DNA of 64,000 nt from Chitinophagaceae bacterium (GCA_016715365.1 JADKAM010000002.1:124001-188000), one strand, 5' to 3'; positions 1-9,155 are shown, counted from the first letter of the stretch. The notes: a model not told the origin generated them from the sequence alone. Program-made: numbers and translations.

Positions 1-1418
1 AGCATCACCCTCAATATCATCTGCAATTCGCCAACCTTAATGTTTTTTTCTGTTGCCAGATTTTTAAATTCAGTTTCTATTGAGCTGATATTCCAATCAG
101 CAGTGCTGTTATATTTTGTAACTAATTCTGCAAAAAAATCATTCTTATCATTCTCCCATTTGGGTTTAACAGATGCTTCATCATATGAAGCAGGAGTTAT
201 ATAAAAGAAAACAGCCTGGTCAAAAAAATCGGTTAATAAGGGACAGCGTTCTTTTACCAGTTCCAGCACTTTAGTAAAATAAATGTCATCCTTTATTTCA
301 ATTCCTTTCGATTCAAAAATCTCTTTAACCCTTGCCTCGTAATTTGTAACGGGCAGCTTTTTTATCCATTCATGATTGAACCATTTTGCTTTTTCAAAAT
401 CGAACTTGGCACCCGCAGCGTGCACACGGTCCATACTGAAATTTTCTATCAACTCTTCCATGCTGTAAAGTTCCTGTTCGGTACCATCATTCCAGCCCAA
501 TACAGCCAACAGGTTAATGAAAGCCTCCGGTAAAAATCCTCTTTCTTTAAAGCCTTCGGTGAGTTCACTGGTCTTTGGGTCTGTCCAGTTCATAGCAAAT
601 ACCGGGAAACCATATTTTGCACCATCACGTTTGCTAAGCTTGCCGCTGGGGCCCATTATCAGGGGCAGGTGCGCCCATTGAGGCATATTATCCAGCCCAA
701 AAAGATATTTCCACAGCAATACATGCACTGGTGCACTACTTAGCCATTCTTCTCCGCGGAAAGCGTGGGTTATTTTCATTAAATAATCATCCACCACCAC
801 CGCCAGGTGGTAGGTAGGCATACCATCTGCTTTCAGCAGAACTTTGTCATCTACCAGCGATGAATCAAAACTCACTTCATGGTGTATCATATCGGTAAAT
901 GAAATTGTTTCGCCTGCAGGCATTTTTATACGCACTACGTGGCGGGCATTTTCGGCCAGCAATTTTTTTACTTCATCTTCCGGTAATGTCAGCGAATTTT
1001 TCATCTGCATACGCACATTGCCATCATATTGCGGAGAAGGATTTTCGGCAGTTTTAAAATCATTCCTCATTTTTTCCAGATCCTCGGGTGTATCAAACGC
1101 ATAATAGGCAAAGCCATTGCTGATCAATTGCTCGGCATATTTCCGGTACAGTTCTTTTCTTTCACTTTGGCGGTATGGAGCATATGGGCCTCCGTGTAAA
1201 GGGCTTTCATCAGGCTCCATGCCACACCATTTCAGGCAGTTGAAAATGTAATCTTCGGCACCTGCCACAAACCTGGTCTGGTCGGTATCTTCAATACGTA
1301 CAATAAAGTCGCCACCTTGTTTTTTGGCAAACAGGTAATTATATAAAACGGTACGTACACCACCTAAATGTAATCCACCCGTAGGACTGGGCGCAAAACG
1401 AACTCTTACTTTACTCAT
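1..1418 (-). CDS. gltX: Glutamyl-tRNA synthetase, 3' end outside the window
   Basis: Charges tRNA-Glu with glutamate in the cytoplasm (class I aminoacyl-tRNA synthetase). The ATG at 1416-1418 opens MSKVRVRFAPSPTGGLHLGG, which holds the HIGH-type signature as HLGG. The KMSKS-type loop reads KLSKRDG near 630-655. The frame runs off the left edge after 472 codons, inside the C-terminal anticodon-binding region (ends KVGELQMILRVM), so about 30 residues should be missing given a family length near 500. A TATCTTTG promoter element ends 4 nt before the ATG, so the message may be leaderless. There is no open frame for a partner gene before the next hairpin at 1455-1495. Confidence 0.96.
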   Translation of the reverse strand, partial: MSKVRVRFAPSPTGGLHLGGVRTVLYNYLFAKKQGGDFIVRIEDTDQTRFVAGAEDYIFNCLKWCGMEPDESPLHGGPYAPYRQSERKELYRKYAEQLISNGFAYYAFDTPEDLEKMRNDFKTAENPSPQYDGNVRMQMKNSLTLPEDEVKKLLAENARHVVRIKMPAGETISFTDMIHHEVSFDSSLVDDKVLLKADGMPTYHLAVVVDDYLMKITHAFRGEEWLSSAPVHVLLWKYLFGLDNMPQWAHLPLIMGPSGKLSKRDGAKYGFPVFAMNWTDPKTSELTEGFKERGFLPEAFINLLAVLGWNDGTEQELYSMEELIENFSMDRVHAAGAKFDFEKAKWFNHEWIKKLPVTNYEARVKEIFESKGIEIKDDIYFTKVLELVKERCPLLTDFFDQAVFFYITPASYDEASVKPKWENDKNDFFAELVTKYNSTADWNISSIETEFKNLATEKNIKVGELQMILRVM

Positions 1419-1422
1419 GCTG

Positions 1423-1430
1423 CAAAGATA
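1423..1430 (-). promoter_or_regulatory. -7 promoter element of gltX, flush with the start codon
   Basis: The minus strand reads TATCTTTG, an exact match to the Bacteroidota -7 consensus TAnnTTTG, separated from the gltX ATG by 4 nt. I see no TTTG -33 element at the usual distance. If used, transcription would begin at or next to the ATG. Confidence 0.55.
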
Positions 1431-1454
1431 AGCCAGCCGGATGTTTAAAATAGT

Positions 1455-1495
1455 GGTATAAAAAACCGTCCCTACATGTACAGGGACGGTTGTAT
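1455..1495 (-). terminator. Terminator of the lipoprotein gene at 1513-2361
   Basis: A perfect 10-bp stem (1464-1473 paired with 1482-1491, AACCGTCCCT/AGGGACGGTT) with an 8-nt loop is followed on the minus strand by a T-rich run. It lies 18 nt past the stop codon of the upstream minus-strand gene. Confidence 0.85.
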
Positions 1496-1512
1496 TGAAT
1501 ATTAAATTAAAA

Positions 1513-2361
1513 TCAACGTAGGACGATTACTCTTGGTGTTCTGCCATCAATTGAGAGCGTAGCTAAATTATCGCAGGTAGCTGCGACTCCAAAATCAATA
1601 ACTGCGTAATGGTTTGGTCCCTGAACTTTCAATTTACCCCCACTGATATTTGCACAGTCGGTTCTTTTTATCAAGGCATCCAGTACGGTAATATCTCTTG
1701 ATATATTTGCTGAGTTAGTAACTGTATGATTACCGGTTATCGAAAATACATCATCAATTCTTGTTGGTGTAGCGACTCCAGCAGTTTGTACTACGGTTCT
1801 TAAGCCAGAATGGGTCCAGTATCTGCCGCCCGGGGCTGTAATCTTTCCGTTTTCAGCTCTGTGAGTCCAGCTTCTGCCAGGTGCTATACTTGTATTTGTC
1901 CAGGTGTGAGTACCTTCAATTTTAAAACCATTTATAAAATAATTTGTAAAGGTCATGACAGCTACGCTGCCACTCTTTCTAACAGAATCAGAAAGTGTAA
2001 TATTGATCTTTCCGCTGCGAACATTTCCATTAATATCAGTGCAGGAAGTTCCAAAATCAATTACAATGGTTTTAGGAAAACCTGACAATGGCGTGATAGT
2101 TACTGTAGCACATGGGATAAAATCATTGATTACAACAGGTCCGCCTGGAGCAAAACCACCGGCAATACCCTGTTCATCAGCAACCTGCATAAACATGTCA
2201 TTGGCGTCTTCAGTCAGGTTATCTGCAACAGCCTGATCGGCGCTTAACTGAAAGGTGTTTTCAAATTCTTCAGAAACGGTTTCGTCGTTTTTCTTACATG
2301 AATTGAAGCCAATGGCCAATGAGAGCATGGCAAAAGCAAACAGAAATTGTTTAATTTTCAT
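1513..2361 (-). CDS. Lipoprotein of unknown function, paralogue of 3230-4135
   Basis: A 282-residue protein with a lipoprotein signal (lipobox FNSC, Cys22) followed by KK, so probably anchored in the outer membrane. I recognise no catalytic family. The middle holds FPKTIVIDFGTSCTDINGN and FKIEGTHTWTN blocks that recur in the protein at 3230-4135 (FPKTVTIDFGTGCLGRDGK, FKVEGTHITENT). Both also share a C-terminal DFG..C-(D)N block. The two are therefore homologous, arranged either side of a polysaccharide deacetylase gene. The end of the gene carries its own terminator. A surface or binding role is only a guess. Confidence 0.85.
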   Translation of the reverse strand: MKIKQFLFAFAMLSLAIGFNSCKKNDETVSEEFENTFQLSADQAVADNLTEDANDMFMQVADEQGIAGGFAPGGPVVINDFIPCATVTITPLSGFPKTIVIDFGTSCTDINGNVRSGKINITLSDSVRKSGSVAVMTFTNYFINGFKIEGTHTWTNTSIAPGRSWTHRAENGKITAPGGRYWTHSGLRTVVQTAGVATPTRIDDVFSITGNHTVTNSANISRDITVLDALIKRTDCANISGGKLKVQGPNHYAVIDFGVAATCDNLATLSIDGRTPRVIVLR

Positions 2362-2458
2362 AAATTTTGATTTTTAATGGTTGATTTTTTGAGATTTATT
2401 TAGGTAAGACTTTATCTATACAAAATGGTTTAATCAGGTTTTAAAATTAATTTGCCAT

Positions 2459-3091
2459 ATGTTTTACTTAGCGAAAACGCCAAAATGGGTGCGTAAATTG
2501 TTTACCGGTAGTATTTGGGAGATGCCAGAAACCAAAAAAGCAATTTACCTGACTTTTGATGATGGCCCCCACCCGGCAATTACTCAATTTGTGCTGGAAG
2601 AATTGGACAAATACGATGCCAAAGCTACTTTTTTTTGCATAGGTAAGAACGTAGTAGAGCATCCGGGTGTTTTTAAAAAGATATTAGAGTTGGGCCATGC
2701 CGTTGGAAATCACACACATAACCACTTAAATGGCTGGAAAACAGGAAATGTAAAATATCTGCAAAATATTCAGGAAGCCAGAAATTATATCGATTCTGAT
2801 TTGTTCAGGCCTCCATATGGTAGAATTACAAGCAAACAACATAAGCTTTTAATGCAGCAGGACGAGCCATTAAAAGTGGTCATGTGGAGTGTTTTAAGCG
2901 GCGATTTTGATGTAAGTATTACACCCGGAAAATGCTTGGGCAATGTATTGAAAAATTCGAAAAGTGGCTCTGTTATTGTATTTCATGATAGTGAGAAAGC
3001 TTTTGAAAGATTGCAGTATGCTTTGCCTGCAGTATTAAAGTATTTTTCTGAACAGGGATACCGGTTTGAAAAAATTGATACAAAATCGTAG
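2459..3091 (+). CDS. Polysaccharide deacetylase (NodB domain)
   Basis: Predicted metal-dependent deacetylase of N-acetylated glycans such as peptidoglycan or chitin-type oligosaccharides (carbohydrate esterase 4). The 210-residue protein is almost all NodB domain. The metal/catalytic motif is LTFDDGPHP (about residues 31-39), the histidine motif GNHTHNHLN, then RPPYGR, a WS..SGDFD segment and the C-terminal VIVFHD. No signal peptide or membrane segment is evident, which is odd for a wall-active enzyme but common for short Bacteroidota homologues. It is transcribed away from the two flanking lipoprotein genes and ends in its own terminator. Confidence 0.92.
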   Translation: MFYLAKTPKWVRKLFTGSIWEMPETKKAIYLTFDDGPHPAITQFVLEELDKYDAKATFFCIGKNVVEHPGVFKKILELGHAVGNHTHNHLNGWKTGNVKYLQNIQEARNYIDSDLFRPPYGRITSKQHKLLMQQDEPLKVVMWSVLSGDFDVSITPGKCLGNVLKNSKSGSVIVFHDSEKAFERLQYALPAVLKYFSEQGYRFEKIDTKS

Positions 3092-3119
3092 CCTTTTAAA
3101 TACGGGAGTTAGCTAAAAA

Positions 3120-3155
3120 AAATTGGGCCGGGGTAGAAACCCTGGCCCGTTTTTA
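3120..3155 (+). terminator. Terminator of the polysaccharide deacetylase gene
   Basis: A 10-bp stem (3125-3134 with 3139-3148, one G-T pair), AGAA loop and a following GTTTTT run. A second, weaker hairpin with a T7 tail lies at 3189-3221. Confidence 0.85.
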
Positions 3156-3229
3156 ATCCGTACCCTATGAAAACTGGGATAAATGTACATTGTTGTTATT
3201 AAATTAGCAACAATTTTTTTAACAGTTTT

Positions 3230-4135
3230 TTAAAGGGTTATAATATGAGGTACTCCATTAATATAAATGATTGCCTGGTTATCGCAATTTCCATTGCCGT
3301 AATCCAGTAATGCAGTCCTGCCATCTCTATTCAGTCTTACTTTTCCCTGAACGATCCACGGGCAGGCAAATTTCTTAATTAAAGATTCAGTTATCAGGGA
3401 TGACCAGGCATGGCCTCCTGAATTAGAACCGGTGGCACCACCGTCAATTTTATAAATATCATCCAGCGGGAAATGTGGAGTACCGTTACCAGCTACCTGC
3501 AATACATCTTTTACACTGTTCCATTTTCTCCAGCGGCTGGTGTTGGTATTGGTTATTTTGCCATCTATTACTTTAACCTTCCAACCCTGCATGTTGGATG
3601 AACTGGTGTTTTCTGTAATGTGGGTGCCTTCAACCTTAAAGCTGTCAACATAATAACCTATAAAAGTAGTTGACACTTTTGCAGTAGGTACAACCATTGG
3701 GTTGGTGTAAATAGATACAATTTTTCCTTTTCTGTACTTTCCGTCACGACCAAGGCAACCAGTGCCAAAATCAATGGTTACAGTTTTAGGAAAAACATGC
3801 GGAATGTTTGGAACAACTGTAATTGTAAAACAACGGGCTGGATTTGTTGTGGTGCTTCCCAACTCCGACAAACCCGAAACATTGGCACTGACACCCAGGT
3901 CTTCGCCAACTTCGTTTCTGTTCATGCTGGCGGTAATGTTAAAAACATCGTCAAACTGTGCTTCTGTTGCAGCTTCTTCAGTTGTAGCTTCCTGTGTGGC
4001 TGCTAATTCAACAGGGTCTGTTTCTGTTGTGGTAAGCGGTGTAATGCTTTCCTCTTTTTTACAACTTGAAATTGTGATGGCTCCTATAAGGCTGAATGCC
4101 AGAAGCCATTTTGTGGTGATTAAAGTCTTTTTCAT
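3230..4135 (-). CDS. Lipoprotein of unknown function, paralogue of 1513-2361
   Basis: A 301-residue protein starting with a lipoprotein signal (lipobox ISSC, Cys25, then KKEE). A Thr/Glu/Ala-rich low-complexity linker follows (about residues 30-60), then the region shared with the 282-residue paralogue: FPKTVTIDFGTGC, KGKIVSIYTNPM, FKVEGTHITENTS and a C-terminal DYGNGNCDNQA block. Several cysteines are kept in both proteins, which suggests disulfides in the periplasm or at the surface. Function unknown. The paralogues point the same way and are separated only by the deacetylase gene on the other strand. Confidence 0.85.
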   Translation of the reverse strand: MKKTLITTKWLLAFSLIGAITISSCKKEESITPLTTTETDPVELAATQEATTEEAATEAQFDDVFNITASMNRNEVGEDLGVSANVSGLSELGSTTTNPARCFTITVVPNIPHVFPKTVTIDFGTGCLGRDGKYRKGKIVSIYTNPMVVPTAKVSTTFIGYYVDSFKVEGTHITENTSSSNMQGWKVKVIDGKITNTNTSRWRKWNSVKDVLQVAGNGTPHFPLDDIYKIDGGATGSNSGGHAWSSLITESLIKKFACPWIVQGKVRLNRDGRTALLDYGNGNCDNQAIIYINGVPHIITL

Positions 4136-4256
4136 AAAAATAATTTTTTAAAATTAAAGGTGAATAAAACGAACAGGTGTATGACTGTTGACAAAATGCA
4201 TAGTTTAAAGAATCGTTAAATTATTTTTCGGCATTTTTGCAAAGCAAAATGAACAT

Positions 4257-5021
4257 ATGATTGTAGATACACACTGCCATTTATACCTTAATGAGTTTAA
4301 AGAGGATATAGCTGAAGTAATTAAGAGAGCAGAAGCTGAAGGCGTACATAAATTTTATTTACCCGCCATTGACAGCTCTGAAATTGAAAATATGCTGTTG
4401 CTGGAAACTAAGTTTCCTGGAAAATGTATGGCCATGATGGGCTTGCACCCATGCTATGTAAAAGAAAATTACCTGGAGGAACTGGCTGTTGTTAAAACGT
4501 GGCTCGCAAAAAGAAAATTTGCTGCTGTTGGAGAAATTGGCCTTGATTTTTATTGGGATAAAACCTTTGTAAACCAGCAGTACGAAGCATTCAGGCTTCA
4601 GATTGAATTGTCATTACAATATAATTTACCCATTGTTATTCATACACGGGATGCTATGCAGGAATGTATTGATGTGGTTAAAGAATATAAATTAAAAGGT
4701 ATTAAAGGAATCTTTCACTGTTTTGGCGGAACAATAGAAAATGCAAATGAAATTATTGATGCCGGATTTTATCTGGGAATAGGTGGGGTGCTTACGTACA
4801 AAAAATCGGGACTTGCCGAAGTGCTTGATAAAATTGATTTAAAGCATATTGTTCTGGAAACCGATTCACCGTATTTAACGCCGGTACCATTTAGAGGAAA
4901 ACGAAATGAAAGCAGCTATTTAAAATATGTTGTAGAAAAACTGGCCGAGGTTAAAAAAGTATCAGTTGAAGAAGTAGCAGCTATAACAACTGCAAATGCT
5001 GAAAAAATATTCGGGTTATAG
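4257..5021 (+). CDS. tatD: TatD-family metal-dependent hydrolase (DNase)
   Basis: Cytoplasmic TIM-barrel metallohydrolase of the TatD family, associated with 3'-5' DNase activity and DNA repair or degradation. All family marks are present in 254 residues: DTHCHLY at residues 3-9 (metal His), GLHPCYV, VGEIGLDFYWD (metal Glu), IVIHTRDA, GIFHCFGG and LETDSPYLTP near the C-terminus. The length matches the usual 250-265. It ends 36 nt before the tRNA-Ser gene on the same strand. Which TatD-type paralogue this is (TatD, YcfH or YjjV) cannot be told from one copy. Confidence 0.94.
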   Translation: MIVDTHCHLYLNEFKEDIAEVIKRAEAEGVHKFYLPAIDSSEIENMLLLETKFPGKCMAMMGLHPCYVKENYLEELAVVKTWLAKRKFAAVGEIGLDFYWDKTFVNQQYEAFRLQIELSLQYNLPIVIHTRDAMQECIDVVKEYKLKGIKGIFHCFGGTIENANEIIDAGFYLGIGGVLTYKKSGLAEVLDKIDLKHIVLETDSPYLTPVPFRGKRNESSYLKYVVEKLAEVKKVSVEEVAAITTANAEKIFGL

Positions 5022-5057
5022 TTATTGAAACTGTATTTTTGCCACCCGGTAAAAAAT

Positions 5058-5144
5058 GGAGACTTGTCCGAGTGGCTGAAGGAGCACGCTTGGAAAGCGT
5101 GTGTAGGGGTAACTCTACCGAGGGTTCGAATCCCTCAGTCTCCG
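5058..5144 (+). tRNA. tRNA-Ser (anticodon GGA)
   Basis: An 87-nt class II tRNA. The acceptor stem GGAGACT pairs with AGTCTCC at 5137-5143 and the discriminator is G. The anticodon arm CACGC-TTGGAAA-GCGTG gives anticodon GGA, reading UCC/UCU. A long variable arm follows, typical of serine tRNA, and the T arm contains GGTTCGAATCC. CCA is not encoded. Confidence 0.97.
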
Positions 5145-5147
5145 CTT

Positions 5148-5186
5148 AACCCTCCATTGCTCTTGCAACGGAGGGTTTCTTTTTTA
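5148..5186 (+). terminator. Terminator after tRNA-Ser
   Basis: An 8-bp stem AACCCTCC/GGAGGGTT (5148-5155 with 5170-5177) is followed by TCTTTTTT. It also lies just downstream of the convergent murF stop at 5200. Confidence 0.88.
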
Positions 5187-5199
5187 AAAACTGTTTTGC

Positions 5200-6498
5200 T
5201 TATTCTAGTACTTTTTCCATCTGTGTACTTCTGGATCCTTTTATTAAAATAGCAGAATGGTTGTAATGTTGATTTGTGAACCATTCTTTTGCCAACATAG
5301 AATTTTCGAAATATAAATAGGAGTGGGTTACTTTATTAAAGTCACCCCCTACCAAAACCACATCTTTCCATGTGTATATGGCAATCAGGTCAACCAGTGC
5401 CTGGTGCTCTTTCAGGCTGTCTGTGCCGAGTTCCATCATACCGCCAAGTATTAAAACCTTGTCTTTGCCGTCCATATTTACAAAATTCTCAATAGCCGCT
5501 TTCATACTGCTTGGATTTGCATTATAGGCATCCAGAATAATTTTATTGCCATCTTTTTCTATTAACTGCGACCGGCTGTTTGATGGAATATAGTTTTCCA
5601 AAGCGAGCTTTATTTTTTCATCGGGCACATTAAAATATTTGCCAATGGCTACTGCCAGTAAAATGTTAGGCAGGTTATATTCTCCTACCAGTTTTGTTTT
5701 TATGGAATCTAATTTGGCTCCGGCGGTTATTGAAACTTCCAGTAAGCCGGTGCTGTTTTTTACAAAGCCGGTAATGCCGGCACCCTTAGTTCCATAGGTA
5801 ATTACCTGCTGTATTCCTTTACTCATTTTTTGCAAATAATCATAGTCCCACATTACAAAGGCAGAACCCTTGTGAAGCCTTAAATAATCAAACAATTCAC
5901 CTTTGCCTTTACGTATGCCTTCTTCACTGCCAAAGCCCTCTAAATGTGCCTTGCCGCAGTTTGTAATAACGCCATGTGTGGGCATCGTGTATTCACAATA
6001 TGCTTCTATTTCTTTTTGATGATTTGCTCCCATTTCAATAATGGCAATTTCGGCATCAGCTTTTACTTTTAATATGGTTATAGGAATGCCGATATGGTTG
6101 TTAAGATTGCCTTCGGTAGTATATGTTTTATACGCAGCTGATAAAACTGCATGAACTAATTCTTTGGATGTGGTTTTACCATTACTGCCGGTGATAGCAA
6201 TAAACGGTACTTGTTTGCCTGCTGCAGATAATATAAACTGCCTGCGGTGATGGTGTGCCAGATCCTGTAAGGTCTTTAAAACATCAGTAACCTGTATTAT
6301 TCTTTTATCAAAAGATCCAGGAACTTCATCTACAACTGCATACGCAGCACCCATCGCCAATGCTTCTTGAGCAAATAAATTACCATTAAAATTGGGCCCT
6401 TTAAGGGCAAAAAAGAGATCATCTTTCTTTACTTTCCGGGTATCTGTTTGAATGGAAGGGAACTGCTGGTATAATTTATATAGTGCTGATATTTGCAT
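5200..6498 (-). CDS. murF: UDP-MurNAc-tripeptide--D-alanyl-D-alanine ligase
   Basis: Adds D-Ala-D-Ala to the UDP-MurNAc-tripeptide, the last cytoplasmic step of peptidoglycan precursor synthesis. The 432-residue protein shows the Mur ligase order: N-terminal substrate domain with DTRKVKKDDLFFALKG, ATP loop ITGSNGKTTSKE, IIEMGANHQKEI, the central NNHIGIPIT, then a C-terminal DAYNANPSSMKAAI block and GGMMELG. The length is normal. It lies downstream of gldJ on the same strand, a neighbourhood I recall from other Bacteroidota, but a hairpin lies between them and a TAATTTTG element sits 4 nt before its ATG, so it probably also has its own promoter. Confidence 0.95.
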   Translation of the reverse strand: MQISALYKLYQQFPSIQTDTRKVKKDDLFFALKGPNFNGNLFAQEALAMGAAYAVVDEVPGSFDKRIIQVTDVLKTLQDLAHHHRRQFILSAAGKQVPFIAITGSNGKTTSKELVHAVLSAAYKTYTTEGNLNNHIGIPITILKVKADAEIAIIEMGANHQKEIEAYCEYTMPTHGVITNCGKAHLEGFGSEEGIRKGKGELFDYLRLHKGSAFVMWDYDYLQKMSKGIQQVITYGTKGAGITGFVKNSTGLLEVSITAGAKLDSIKTKLVGEYNLPNILLAVAIGKYFNVPDEKIKLALENYIPSNSRSQLIEKDGNKIILDAYNANPSSMKAAIENFVNMDGKDKVLILGGMMELGTDSLKEHQALVDLIAIYTWKDVVLVGGDFNKVTHSYLYFENSMLAKEWFTNQHYNHSAILIKGSRSTQMEKVLE

Positions 6499-6502
6499 GC
6501 AT

Positions 6503-6510
6503 CAAAATTA
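6503..6510 (-). promoter_or_regulatory. -7 promoter element of murF, flush with the start codon
   Basis: The minus strand reads TAATTTTG, an exact TAnnTTTG match, 4 nt before the murF ATG (6496-6498). No clear -33 element is visible. Confidence 0.5.
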
Positions 6511-6535
6511 AAGGAGAAGCTTTAAATAAAGGCAT

Positions 6536-6572
6536 AAAAAAAAGCCTCACCGAAGGGAGACTTTTTTTATGA
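6536..6572 (-). terminator. Terminator of gldJ
   Basis: On the minus strand AAAGTCTCCC-TTCG-GTGAGGCTTT forms a stem with one mismatch and one G-T pair, closed by a UUCG tetraloop and followed by a long T run. Confidence 0.78.
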
Positions 6573-6588
6573 ATGTTGTTATAAAAAT

Positions 6589-8163
6589 TTATTTCTTTTT
6601 CTTACGTGAGTTTTGCTTACGCTTACCAAAAATATTTCCTTCCTTAAATCCGGCACCTTCAGGCGGGCCAAGGTAAGTTTGAGCACAACGGAAACCAACA
6701 GTACTTGCTGCCTGGGTTTCCTGCATAAATCTACGGGTACCGGGTGATAACCAATAAGGCCTGTCATTCCAGCTTCCGCCTTTAATAACCCTTGAAGAAT
6801 CATTTATTAAAGAAGTAATACCATAACCGTAAAATACGCCGCTTGATGAATCACCATCCAGATAGTTGATCACATCATTTTTCTGATAGTTAGAACGGTT
6901 CTTAACTTCCTCATCAGAAATATCAACTTTTTTCAGACGTCCCATACTGTCTCTCTCATATTCGCCACCTGAGTTTTTGTAATATTTTTGGAATTTATTA
7001 CCACGGAAATAGTTAAAATCTTCTGCATCTGTTGATGTCATTGGCCTGTACACATCACCAACCCACTCACTAACATTTCCACTCATATTGTACAATCCAA
7101 ATGCATTGGGATAAAAAGCTTTGATGGGACCGGGGATAGCGGCACGGTCATTCAGACCACCTGCAATACCCATGTTATCACCACCACCTCTTTTAAAGTT
7201 GGCTAAAAATTTACCTTGCCAGCTTCCACGGCGGTTGTCACGTAAACCATTTGGATTATTGCTCCAGGAATAAATTTGCTGGTTTGAGAATAACTCCTCA
7301 CCACTTTTTTTCTCTTTAGCCCGTGGGTTTGGATTTTGAGCCAACATACCATAAGCAGCATATTCCCACTCAGCTTCAGTTGGCAGGCGGTAACCCATGT
7401 TCAGGATACCGTCATCCATGCGTACAGTTGAACGGGGTTTGCCATTAACATCTTTTAAAGCAGATTTTTTCGGCTTATTTCTGCCCTGGATCATGTCAGG
7501 TGCCATTAAATAAGTCTCTGTGTTGAAAGAACCATCCGATCCGGCACCTTTCATTTCTCTTTTGATGGCATCTTTTTTAAGATATCCTTTGCTTTGAAGG
7601 TTCAATTCATTTACACGATCTGTTCTCCAGATACAAAAATCGTGTGCCTGGCGCCAGTTTACACCAACAACCGGGTAGTAATTATAAGAAGGAAAACGGA
7701 AATAATATTCTACATAAGGCTCATTGTATGCCAATTCCTCACGCCATACCAATGTATCGGGGAGCGCTTTGTTAAGTATATTGGTATCGCCTGAGAATGT
7801 ATTTTCAAGCCAGTATAAATATTCACGATAGTGAACATTGGCTACTTCTGTTTCATCAATAAAAAATGAAGGTACTGTAATACGGCGGGGTACATTATTC
7901 CAGTCGCCCATTACATCTTCATCCTTGGCACCCATTACAAATGAGCCACCCTGAACAAAAACCAAACCTGGCCCTGCTTTTGGATACTTTACTTTTGCAA
8001 CATGAAAATTACCCATGTTTTTATCATCGTAGTTCCAGCCGGTTGCTGATGATTTGCTTTGTTTTTTGCCAAAAAGGCCACCTTTTTTACAGGCACTTAA
8101 AGAGATTGCTGCTATTACAAGGATCATAGCGCTCTTACCAGAAAGTAATTTAGTCATATTCAT
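6589..8163 (-). CDS. gldJ: Gliding motility lipoprotein GldJ (FGE-sulfatase-like)
   Basis: Outer-membrane lipoprotein related to formylglycine-generating enzyme; in Bacteroidota GldJ is needed for gliding and stability of the T9SS motor component GldK. The 524-residue product has a lipoprotein signal (SLSAC, Cys25) and then an FGE-sulfatase domain from about residue 65 (PGLVFVQGGSFVMGA, FFIDETEVANVHYREYL, GYRLPTEAEWEYAAYG, NMSGNVSEWVGDVY, IKGGSWNDRPYW, STVGFRCAQ). The C-terminus is very basic (KRKQNSRKKKK). I prefer GldJ to GldK because of the DVMGDWNNVPRRITVPSF block, the murF neighbour and the porV gene on the other side. Met3 is an alternative start. Confidence 0.85.
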   Translation of the reverse strand: MNMTKLLSGKSAMILVIAAISLSACKKGGLFGKKQSKSSATGWNYDDKNMGNFHVAKVKYPKAGPGLVFVQGGSFVMGAKDEDVMGDWNNVPRRITVPSFFIDETEVANVHYREYLYWLENTFSGDTNILNKALPDTLVWREELAYNEPYVEYYFRFPSYNYYPVVGVNWRQAHDFCIWRTDRVNELNLQSKGYLKKDAIKREMKGAGSDGSFNTETYLMAPDMIQGRNKPKKSALKDVNGKPRSTVRMDDGILNMGYRLPTEAEWEYAAYGMLAQNPNPRAKEKKSGEELFSNQQIYSWSNNPNGLRDNRRGSWQGKFLANFKRGGGDNMGIAGGLNDRAAIPGPIKAFYPNAFGLYNMSGNVSEWVGDVYRPMTSTDAEDFNYFRGNKFQKYYKNSGGEYERDSMGRLKKVDISDEEVKNRSNYQKNDVINYLDGDSSSGVFYGYGITSLINDSSRVIKGGSWNDRPYWLSPGTRRFMQETQAASTVGFRCAQTYLGPPEGAGFKEGNIFGKRKQNSRKKKK

Positions 8164-9155
8164 TCGTTTGTCGTATTGTTTAACGAAGGGTTTTCTTAAT
8201 TATTGTATATGAGGTTGTACAGGCTGCGAATATAAAGACTTTGAGTGAATTTGAAATATTTCTAACTCTTTTTTTAAAGTTAAATGTTAACAGGCTAATG
8301 CTTAAAACCCTCAGGATAAATTTTAAAAATAAAAATTATGGCTGAAAGCCAGCGTCTTTGTTGCTGTAAAGCATATTTAAATGAGTAAAAATTTATCAGA
8401 ATCCGGACTTGTAAATGCATGCAGGTTCAACAGATGATCACTGTTGGAAGTATAAATCTAAAAGCTATGCGGCAACAAAACGGGAATACTACTTTAATAT
8501 TTTATGGCACTTTGTTAACAAAATAAAATTCAGGAATAATATTGCCCTGAAGCAGATTGAAAAGTGATGTAACTCTGTACAACAAAGAGTTTCGCTATAT
8601 TTAAACATGCATTTTTTGTTTATGCTTTATGTTTTTTTGTTTCAATAATTTTGAATCCCGGGCACCGTTTAAAAAAAATATTTTTATTTTTTTGGTTAAT
8701 ATAAACAAGTGTTATAAACTTGCACACAATAAGGAGTAAACGATATGGAATTATTCGTTTTTTTTATTCCTTTAAAATATAAAATTGAATAAAGGTTTTT
8801 TATCTTGCGATTGGTTACAATAATTTCGTATTTTTGATCATTACTCAAAATAGATAAAAACCCACATAGCAGCAATAATCCGCTTTTCATTCCGTTTTGT
8901 TACTGCATATTTGGAAAAATTGAAAATTTTTTGAGTTAAAATCCAAATAATTACATAAAATATTACGAAATAGTAGTATTGTTGTGTAGAAAAAAGCCTT
9001 TATCTTTGAAATTCGTCTGTTTTTTAGTTTTTTTTAACAAGATTTTATAATTTAGTTGTTCATTTAAATAAAACTATTATTTTTACAACACAATACAACC
9101 ATTAAACTTAACGCTTATAGAGGTAAGTCTACCTAACCAAGACAAATCAAAACGC
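8164..9155. other. Gene-poor 992-bp intergenic region between gldJ and porV
   Basis: A very AT-rich stretch between divergent gldJ and porV. It holds the porV promoter (8978-9008) and a weak TATATTCG -7-like element for gldJ at 8227-8234. The only open frames are a 50-codon one at 8415-8567 (plus) and a 64-codon one at 8696-8890 (minus); neither has a recognisable product and both look like chance frames in AT-rich DNA. A small TTCAGG/CCTGAA hairpin lies near 8530-8550. In several Bacteroidota porU sits next to porV; no porU fragment is visible here. Confidence 0.6.
8978..9008 (+). promoter_or_regulatory. Promoter upstream of porV
   Basis: ATTG at 8978-8981, then exactly 19 nt, then TATCTTTG at 9001-9008. 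This fits the Bacteroidota consensus TTTG-N19-TAnnTTTG with one mismatch in the -33 box. It predicts a start near 9014 and a 5' leader of about 140 nt before the porV ATG at 9156. Confidence 0.7.

Noticed and set aside
5025..5252. 75-codon frame over the tRNA-Ser gene
   Set aside because: It reads straight through the tRNA and its terminator.
8415..8567. 50-codon plus-strand frame in the gldJ-porV gap as a small gene or transposase remnant
   Set aside because: The Lys/Asn/Tyr-rich product matches nothing I know; the base composition alone explains it.
8696..8890. 64-codon minus-strand frame in the gldJ-porV gap as a small gene
   Set aside because: It lies in very AT-rich DNA and has no ribosome-binding or promoter support. 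The apparent leader-like start is not backed by any conserved domain.
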